DNA of 64,000 nt. Source: Chrysopilus asiliformis. Taxonomy: Eukaryota; Arthropoda; Insecta; Diptera; Rhagionidae. The translations under genes and the position numbers were made by a program. Positions 56,495 to 64,000 of the stretch are shown here, piece by piece. Location: contig OZ035962.1 in the NCBI GenBank assembly GCA_964034945.1, positions 106,526,034 through 106,590,033 on the forward strand. The letters are read 5' to 3'. Numbering within the stretch: position 1 is the first letter of the stretch; every line of letters begins with the position of its first letter. Under the pieces are notes generated by a model. That model saw nothing but the letters and a program-made list of their open reading frames with translations. It was not told the DNA's origin and did not search any database.

Positions 56495-59122
56495 CAATTT
56501 TTTTTGGTGTTTCTCAGACGGGGAGCTTTAATGAAACTTTAGTGGTAGCAGTTTCGTCACTTTTTCCATCACACGCTTCTTCAAAATTAAACTGACGTTC
56601 AGGCTCCACAGCCAATCACTATTTCGGCCCGAAAACCATCAAATGCTGCTCTATCGCCGCAGGATTTTCATGAAGCGAATGTTGCCCCAAAGATCGTGCT
56701 CGTCACTTCTTTCGCTTCTTTTACGCGGATGTGAATTATAGGTGTAAATTTTTAATCCCGATTGTGTAAATTTCTACTCTTTCAAGTCGCAAAGAACAAA
56801 TCTCATGTTCCCGTACTTTTCGATGCTGTTTGGGTAGTCAATTCTGTTTCACGACATTTCAACCGACAGGTACGTAGAAGACTCACGTTTTTAGTTCCTC
56901 GGAGGTAAAAGCGTGCAATCGACCTTATGAAATTTCAAAAAGTTTCCCCCAAATTTTCCTTCGCTTGCAAAGTTAAATATCCTCGCACCGCTCATATACC
57001 CATGACGACTAGGAGGTTGAGTTTATATTACGATTTAAAACGATGAATACATTAACAGCAAGTCAAACAAAATGACGGTGTAGTTTCATGGGTAAATTAT
57101 AGTGTTTGGAAGTTATTTGAAACGAAATTAGCCGAAAGGTCATTACCAGAAGGTTATAGCAGGTAATATATTCCGTTGTGACGCCCAAAAGCAAAAGGCA
57201 AGAAGCTGGTTAACGAAATTCGAAAGGTCCTCGCGCTAAAAGGAAAACTAACAAACGTTGAAATTAGGTTACTTTAAGAATACTTTCGGGGTTTATTAAT
57301 TTATTTGATGTGAATTTAACGTCAATCTCGGGAAATTTCAATGTGCGAAATAATTAAAATATCCTTGATGTAATGAATTTTTAAGTAATTCACTCGTACG
57401 GTTAGTTAGGCTTGTATAAATAAGATGAATTTTTTCTGCGTGGAAAATTGCTTTAAAATATTTATGAAAACTACGGAAAATACCGGAAATAGTGAGGAAA
57501 AAAAATTATAATTATAATTAATTTTATTCAACCCGTCACCAACACAGAAGAACTCACCCCCAAAAGATGGGAAAACAATTTCAACACATTTGAATAGTAT
57601 TTAAAAAAAATTATTATTTTTCATCGCTTAAATGAATTTTAAAAGCATTTCCGTGCCGAAAACACCATAAGTCATTTAGAAAGCATTAAAAGTTTTGTAA
57701 AAACAAAAGCTGAAAATCGTACTAAATCAAAAATTTTCTATAGTAACAGCATATTTCACTTTGAAAGTGCAACATGACAACAGCGAAAAAGATGATAAAT
57801 TTCGTAATTTTACTGAAAATTCAACAAAATAAAGAGCGCCTTGATGGTGCAACGTCTGCTCAACTCAAATGAATTATTTTTAACTAGCGGCCAGACATGA
57901 GCATTTTGTCGACCAATTATACGACTACACTAATTGCATTGTAGACAACATAAAACTATGCATATTCTATGCTATACTTTGCACAAGATGGACAGAAATT
58001 GACGTATGTACGAACGACGAGAAAAGTTTCGAAAAGAAAAAGAAAAACCAAATCCGTATGAGAACACAGTCGAGAGTGCATCAAAAATGGCGTGCATTGG
58101 CATCTGGGAAAATCATTGAAATTCATAGAATTTTCAAAAATCTCAAGTGATTTTGAGTGTATGCGGAATATGAGGCACACTACTCATGCGTCTATATTTC
58201 GGAATTCATTAAAAGACTATTTGAATGTACGGTTCAAGGGGTTGTTATGATGATAGCGGTCAGTGCGGTGGTTTATTTGTTGATTCTATTCCGTGTTATG
58301 TTTACATACGAATAGATGGGCATAATCCGGTACGCGGAATGCTAACATTGAACGTAATTAACCATAAAAAACATTAATTCGATTATTATTAGGTAATAAC
58401 ATCGCATTGAATTCCCGTACAGTGTGTGGCTTATGATTTACCAAGTTCTAAAACTTATGTTCATAATTTGAATATGACCGACATATGATCTTACATATGA
58501 GTATATATTTCATATGTAAGATCATGCTAGTCTGTGGGTGGTGGAGGTAAACGGGAATCTTTAACTCAAAGGCCAAAAGACATGGAAATATGCGCTGCAT
58601 ATGTGAATTAATAATAATAATTTCCTCAAGTTACTTAAAGATTTCCCATCGAACTGAACTGAATGTATTTTATGGTGTATTTTGCGATTTTGCGGCTAGA
58701 AGATATCTTTCGTCGGGTTTTCGCCGGGTTGTGTCTAATGAGGGGCATATCTGAGATGCGTTGGTGGGTAGCTGGACATCACTCATCGCCTGTCATTTGT
58801 GATGTCATCAGAAAATCGGGCAACCGTGTGATCACATGCATATGCTGTGACATTTAATATTTAGTGTGACGTTAAAGCAAGTTTTTTCCGTATTTTCTCG
58901 TGAAGGTGTTTTTTGCGAAAATATTCTTCAATAATGCTCTTTTGTTAATATTGAGTGTTTAATTTTAATTATTAAAAAATATATTTTGAGCAATGTCATC
59001 CATAGTTTGTATAACGCACATATTTTTGCAATTATTTTTTTTTTGTTATAATAATTTGCCGCTTACATGTTTTTTGTACAGAAAAACCCCGAGCTAAGGG
59101 GCTGTTCATAAAATACGTCATA
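56495..59122. other. Intronic stretch with a small hairpin
   Basis: Contains the 16 bp hairpin at 58485-58525 and an ATAATT run near 57510. No gene recognised. Confidence 0.4.
58485..58525. repeat. Perfect 16 bp hairpin
   Basis: ATGATCTTACATATGA pairs exactly with TCATATGTAAGATCAT across a 9-base AT loop. Too short for a confident element or precursor RNA call. Confidence 0.75.
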
Positions 59123-59394
59123 CACTCAGAAAAATGGAGGCTAACTCGACGACCTACATACGGCGTAATTGGCCTCGGGCAGGCGCGCGTTCACCTGCAT
59201 GTGGGCAAGTAAAACTGAGTTGACCTGTGGTCGGAGAAATTTTGAAATTAAGCCACCAGCAGGTGAAGTAGGGCATTGGGAGCTGCACGAGTTGACCTTA
59301 GATAGGTTAACTCTGACCGCTAGCTGGCTTACAGAAACCTCTGTAAAGTCAGAGTTAACCTGACAAAAAGTTGACCTGGACATTTTTCTCAGTG
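59123..59394 (+). mobile_element. TA-family MITE, copy C
   Basis: 272 bp with TA on both sides (59121-59122, 59395-59396). Ends CACTCAGAAAAATG and CATTTTTCTCAGTG, one mismatch. Nearly identical to copy B over most of its length and in the same orientation as A and B. Confidence 0.92.
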
Positions 59395-59396
59395 TA

Positions 59397-60332
59397 CGTT
59401 TAAGTCTTTGTACTTAATTCCACACAAAAAATTGCGGGAAATTTTTTTCCACACAAAAAATTGCGGGAGAATAGAAATTCAAAAGAATACATCAAACATG
59501 GATTTAAAGGTATGTGACAATCAAATTCGCAGTTCATAATTTGGTCACGTATCCAATAAAAGCGCTGTTCTCAAATCTGTGCTGTGGGATGTTCACCGCA
59601 GAATATTTTCAGTCTTTTAATATTACCGAAAACACCGAATACCGAAAATTAAAAGAGGACTGTGAATACCCTGATTATCTTATTTTATTCACAGATTAAA
59701 ACATGAACAGATAAAATTTTTATCGGATTACTAAACGAATCGATTAGAATTGCTAAAAATCTGAGCACAAAGAATAAAATATGTACAGCGGATTATTTTT
59801 TGAATTTCATGAGATTTGCAAAGCTAGGGGCATGTACTAAAAAAAACGCGGAACCTAACAATAAAACGTGGAGATGAAAAGAAAAATTGGAATAATTTTT
59901 AATACAAATATATTTCTTTGTGGGTAAATATTTTTCGACTTCTGTATATGTAAATAGGGCTCTTTTTAATATTATTGTTCCTCTTACCGCCTATAAAACA
60001 TGAATTATTATTTGTTTCGCCATTTTATTTCAGGAAAGTTCAATCCATGAAAAAAGAATCCGCTTTGTTTTGCATTATTCACAAGTTTGTTCTACTTCAA
60101 AGGAATTCAGGTCGATGTTGGCGTTTGTTTGCCGTGTACTCGTATAGATATAGTCAGATAATTTCGCTTTAAATAAATCAATTGAAATCCTTATGCCTAT
60201 TTTCTAATGGAAATTATTGTGAAAATCGATGTAGGAAATATTCAGAGAAATTTTAGAAAACAGAAATAAAGGAGAACGGTGGCGTAACTACAAATCCATC
60301 CCCCTTCTATCCCTTTTAATTTTTTTTAAACC
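59397..60332. other. Intronic stretch with a short duplication
   Basis: CCACACAAAAAATTGCGGGA occurs twice, near 59420 and 59450. The rest shows no signal. Confidence 0.4.
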
Positions 60333-60336
60333 TATA

Positions 60337-61322
60337 GGGTAAGTCACGGATAGATGCCCCACTGGGATAGATGCCTCACTGTTAAAAACTGGTACTTGAC
60401 GAAACAAAACGTAACATGTCACATTCTACATATGAAGTGTTTGCTCAATGAAACTTCAGTGCGTTGTTAAAATTCGCGAGAGTCGGGCGTGTTGCGGGAT
60501 AATTGGCCATTTTTGTTTTCGAACAAGGGAAAACTCCAAAAACTTATTTTGAGCTGCACAAAAACTCTTGGAACTTTTGCTTAAAGAAGTATGTATATAT
60601 TTTATTATTTTTTATGTGTCAAATGGAGTGTTTAGTGTTTGTGAAAAAAAATTTTTTTTTCTTTTTATCCACATTTAATTTATTAAATAATTGGGGCATC
60701 TATCCGGTATGAAAAGGATAGACGCCTTCTTTTTTAAAGGGATAGTTGACCTTAGAGGCAAATTAACTCTAGGTAATAATATATACCTATTTGCTTTCCC
60801 ACATTCATTGAAAATACTTATTTATTATAGATAAACATCCCATCCTTGGATTCGAAAATGAAAAACGACTCTTGCGTCATATTCAGAAATTAGAGGCCGT
60901 TGGATTTCCTCCCGAAAGACACTGAATTTTGTTATTTTTTTCTTTATTATTTAATTAAATTTTTTTATATTGCAGTATGTGTATATTGGATAGACATATA
61001 TGTATGTAAATGAATTAAAATGCATAATAAAATTTTGTTATAACTTAATAAAATTTTTTTTTTCCTCAAAGGCATCTATCCCACATGCACATTTGTCATG
61101 TTGGGCGTCTATCCCATAGGTTGGGCATCTATCCCAAAAAGTAGGGACTAACAAAAACAGTTTTATCACAGTAAAAAGAAAACATAATGTAAGTTTTTTT
61201 CGGCTGAAATTGTAGATAAATGTTAAGACTAATATTTAAAAAAAAAAAAAAATCGAAAATGCCTTTCTTCATTGTGAAATATGGCAAAGTCAAAATGTGG
61301 GGCATCTATCCGTGAGTTACCC
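60337..61322 (+). mobile_element. DNA element with iterated GGATAGATGCC motif
   Basis: Inverted ends GGGTAAGTCACGGATAGATG and, in reverse complement, GGGTAACTCACGGATAGATG, extending through CCCCAC with one mismatch. TATA lies on both sides (60333-60336, 61323-61326), read as a 4 bp or TA duplication. The motif GGATAGATGCC, or its complement GGCATCTATCC, recurs about eight times, mostly within about 400 bp of the left end and 250 bp of the right end. Length 986 bp, no transposase frame. Confidence 0.85.
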
Positions 61323-61326
61323 TATA

Positions 61327-63169
61327 AGAACCTACTCTCAGCACTGAAAAGGAAAAAATGTCGATGGTTTCGAATTTTTGCGGGTTATATGTTAAGTTAC
61401 TCCCAAGTTTTGTTGACAGGAAAAAAAATTCAAGCAATTGTCCCTGAATTAATGAATTTATAACAGTGCTGGTACATTTTCTCTGTACAGGCAATTGAAG
61501 TTCCACCATTAATTTCAACTACTCGGAAAGGTCGATTTCCTATATAGGAATCGATTATATTAGCACCGTTTTTTTTAAACACTTGACGGGCATAATCTCA
61601 ACAACGTAAACGAAAATTACTCAATCGATAAATCCATTAACGAAGCACAAGTCTTTGGCATAGCTTTAATGTCTTATCTGTTTAGGCTGATGGTTTTCTT
61701 TTCTTTAAAAAATTTCCTTTAGCTTGATTTTCCTTAGGCTTTGCCACCAATTTCGCTATACACTTCACATCCAATTTCAATTTCTCAAGAGCTTTTCATA
61801 AAAATATTCTACTCGAAGCTACTAAAATAGGAAGCATTATAGCGTATACTTTACAGCTACAAATTCCTTCAAAGATGATTTTCTTCTTCTGAAAGACGCA
61901 ACACTGTTTCAGTAAATTAGAACAGAAAATGGCAACTCGTGGAAAGTTTACTTATCAACGCTTAAATATTTGCTTAAAATATTCGCCGTTTAATCAACTT
62001 AATTAGAAAACGTTTTGCTGATTTTGTTTACTCGGTTGGATGTCATCAGGACTTAATCGCAGTTTCAAAACATTCATCTCACCTGCAACCACAAGTTTCT
62101 AACGTTACAAATTGCTTCCGGAAAATCCCTATCCTAAAATCCTACACCGCATGGATATTTCCCGTCATCATCATCATCATTTTCACATTGACATGTTTCC
62201 AATTAACATGAATAAAGCTTGAATTTTCTTAATGGGTGGGTGGCCGGGTCAGTTTATTTCTATTGAAAATATGGAATCGATCAAATTTCCACAAATCGGA
62301 ATGAACACCTCAATCGATCTTGTGAAAATGACGTTTTTACTACGAATATTTTCACAAATAGTATATCGCAAGAGGAAAAAGTCTTTTATTTAATTTAAAG
62401 ATTTGACATATCATCGATCATCTCAAAGTATCCAGAGAGATAGATGGAATCTGATACATAACACATCGAGAGCTTTAATAGAGTTTCCTGCAATTCAATC
62501 ACAACACTTGAAATAAAATGCAATCCAGTTTCATTGTAACAAACATTCTTACAACGAAATTAAAAGGAAAAACTACGCTTTTGAAAATTTAAGACTTCCA
62601 AGCAATGAAACAGTTTCTACTAACAAGAGTTTAAATCTCTTTAAAAGACAAAAACAAAAACGGACGTCACTCTAACAGATTGAAGACTTTCTTAAAAGAA
62701 AGTGAAAATTTCCTGCTGTCCGACGACAACTAGAAGTAGTTTGATTGGCCATCATCAAAAGAAGGAAAAACTTGTTCGCAAACTAAACGCTCTGCATTTG
62801 GAAACAAGCTGCTTGAAATTTATTAACTCTCACTATGACAATTTTCTGCAAATAACAAATCTGAGCACAAAGTTTAACATAAATCGCTGTAGTGAATCCC
62901 AAAAAGGGTTTTTAAAAATAAATTTTCACGTATCTAATGAGGCATCAACACCATTTAATCTGAATTGTGCTACAAGAGAAACATATTTACGAGTGGTGAC
63001 CGTATAGATATATTATATCTATTTACAAGATAAAAGACAATTTAAAATTGTCCACGCAACATGTGAAATGCAAACATTAAGGAGTAAAAAAATGGTACGG
63101 TCATGAAAGGGATTTCATATTGCCGGATCCTTTTTCTAGGTATTTAGAAGCGTCAAGCTAATTTTACAC
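61327..63169. other. Intronic stretch, nothing recognised
   Basis: An ATC run near 62165-62180; otherwise no gene, element end or tandem repeat seen. Confidence 0.35.
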
Positions 63170-63220
63170 CCCCTCTCCCCCTCTCCCCCTCTCCCCCTCT
63201 CCCCCTCTCCCCCTCTCCCC
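63170..63220. repeat. CCCCCTCT octamer repeat
   Basis: About six uninterrupted units of a pure pyrimidine octamer, giving a 51 bp polypurine-polypyrimidine tract. Such mirror-like tracts can form triplex DNA. Confidence 0.93.
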
Positions 63221-64000
63221 ATCAAAAGTGCACAGATAAAAAGAATTATTATTTAAAACATGAATTATTATTTATTTCGTCTAACATTTCTCCAAAACAA
63301 AAGATCAATAAATCTGAACTTATTTTTTTTTAATTGATTAAAGCCATTTTAGAAGCAATTGAGTGTCTGCTTTTTTCTGTACGTCAGAAGCTTAATTTGC
63401 ACTCAAAAAAATTAAAAGTTTCTAAAACAGACAGTGTGTTGTCTGTCAGTCTTGTAATTTTCGCCCCCTCCTCCGCAGCAGTATTTGGGACCCATTTCTA
63501 GTCTCTCTGTTGCACCTGTCTAAATACGGCGCTGACTTTTGATCTGGATAGCCACGACAATATTAATCTTCTACACATCTTACACACTCTTCTCTTTGCA
63601 AAATTTTGTGAATTCCCATCAAAATACTTTCGTCTTACGCGCAACAATAAACATTTAAAAAAAAAACATTGGAAAATGCAAAATTTTATGCGCTCCCGTG
63701 TTTCCTTGTGCCACCAACATTTCCTCCACTGATTTCCACAGCAACTCGATTCTTGTTTTTCTCGTTTTCAGTCGGGACAACGCACTTTTGTTGCTGTTGT
63801 TTTGAATAGAAAGATAGATAGATAGAAAGATACCGGGGGACTTGTCGTGCGGATAAAGTCAATTAAGATTATATGTGAAGCACGTGTTTAAATAAGAAAC
63901 ATGTCTTCTCTGTCTTGAAAACTGTCTCTAGTGTTTGCTTAATGTATTTTGCGTTTGCTGACAAGCACCAGAGAAAATATTCCGTAAAAAAATATTTTCA
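63221..64000. other. Window end, intronic or unannotated
   Basis: A short GATA microsatellite lies near 63808-63831. AACATGAATTATTATTT near 63258 repeats a phrase found near 59998. No exon of sm was recognised here. Confidence 0.35.

Larger units (their letters stand above)
17525..64000 (-). other. sm: Giant smooth intron (at least 46 kb, runs off the window)
   Basis: No RRM1 or RRM2 coding sequence was found to the right of 17524 on the minus strand. Motifs sought included NGADIY, GCCTLKI, MVEFD and DTSWDY in reverse complement. The rest of the window is therefore inferred to be one upstream intron, or intron plus unrecognised alternative first exons. Most of the transposons listed here lie in it. 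A tiny exon could have been missed by reading. Confidence 0.6.

Noticed and set aside
17525..64000. RRM1/RRM2 exons of smooth
   Set aside because: Looked for by reading reverse complements of the conserved motifs and not found. They are presumed outside the window; a translated search with the Drosophila protein would settle it.

Overview
This is eukaryotic, AT-rich, intron-dominated DNA, almost certainly from an insect and most likely a fly (Diptera). The one host gene I can identify is on the minus strand. It is the orthologue of Drosophila smooth (sm), the insect hnRNP L, an RNA-binding protein with several RRM domains. Three exons are readable: 17349-17524 (the glycine/proline-rich linker before RRM3), 16867-16959 (first half of RRM3) and 764-1039 (second half of RRM3 and the start of the next linker). 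Their junctions keep frame. RRM1/RRM2 and the 5' end must lie to the right of base 64000, and the remaining 3' exons to the left of base 1. The window is therefore mainly a 15.8 kb intron (1040-16866), a 389 bp intron (16960-17348) and at least 46 kb of a giant upstream intron (17525 to the right edge).

The introns are filled with transposable elements. The largest is a complete BEL/Pao LTR retrotransposon at 5228-11261, on the same strand as sm. It has two 256 bp LTRs that look identical by eye, a 5 bp target duplication (CCAGG), a primer site matching the 3' end of tRNA-Tyr, and one unbroken 1780-residue gag-pol reading frame. It looks recently inserted and possibly still active.

Non-autonomous DNA elements follow along the window. 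There are three copies of a TA-flanked, Tc1/mariner-like MITE (167-469, 47927-48190, 59123-59394). A perfect 58 bp hairpin with ATG flanks lies at 2989-3117, and a 1.1 kb TA-flanked element at 15475-16585. A TTAA-flanked element is at 21184-21635 and a fold-back family has pieces at 22563, 31483 and 33701. A hAT-type element with an 8 bp duplication is at 24770-25398, and a PIF/Harbinger-like element with TTA duplication at 38603-39166. An element at 53815-54491 has a GAAT duplication and an iterated GGCTTAAGTC motif, and one at 60337-61322 has an iterated GGATAGATGCC motif. A Helitron-like element at about 50333-51237 carries a nested insertion. A roughly 590 bp dispersed repeat with a GGACAGAC array occurs four times. 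A 121 bp satellite is at 39495-40260, with an inverted, degraded relative at 11565-11885.

The arrangement most worth following is at 13485-18923. Two near-identical copies of the GGACAGAC repeat lie in opposite orientation on either side of two consecutive sm exons. This is the geometry known to favour exon circularisation and intronic double-stranded RNA. A second, more distant inverted pair (15932-16425 and 56033-56494) flanks the same exons. One short exon-like open frame on the plus strand (53382-53481), with a TATA-like box upstream, may be the start of a nested gene that I cannot identify. No tRNA, rRNA or CRISPR feature was found.
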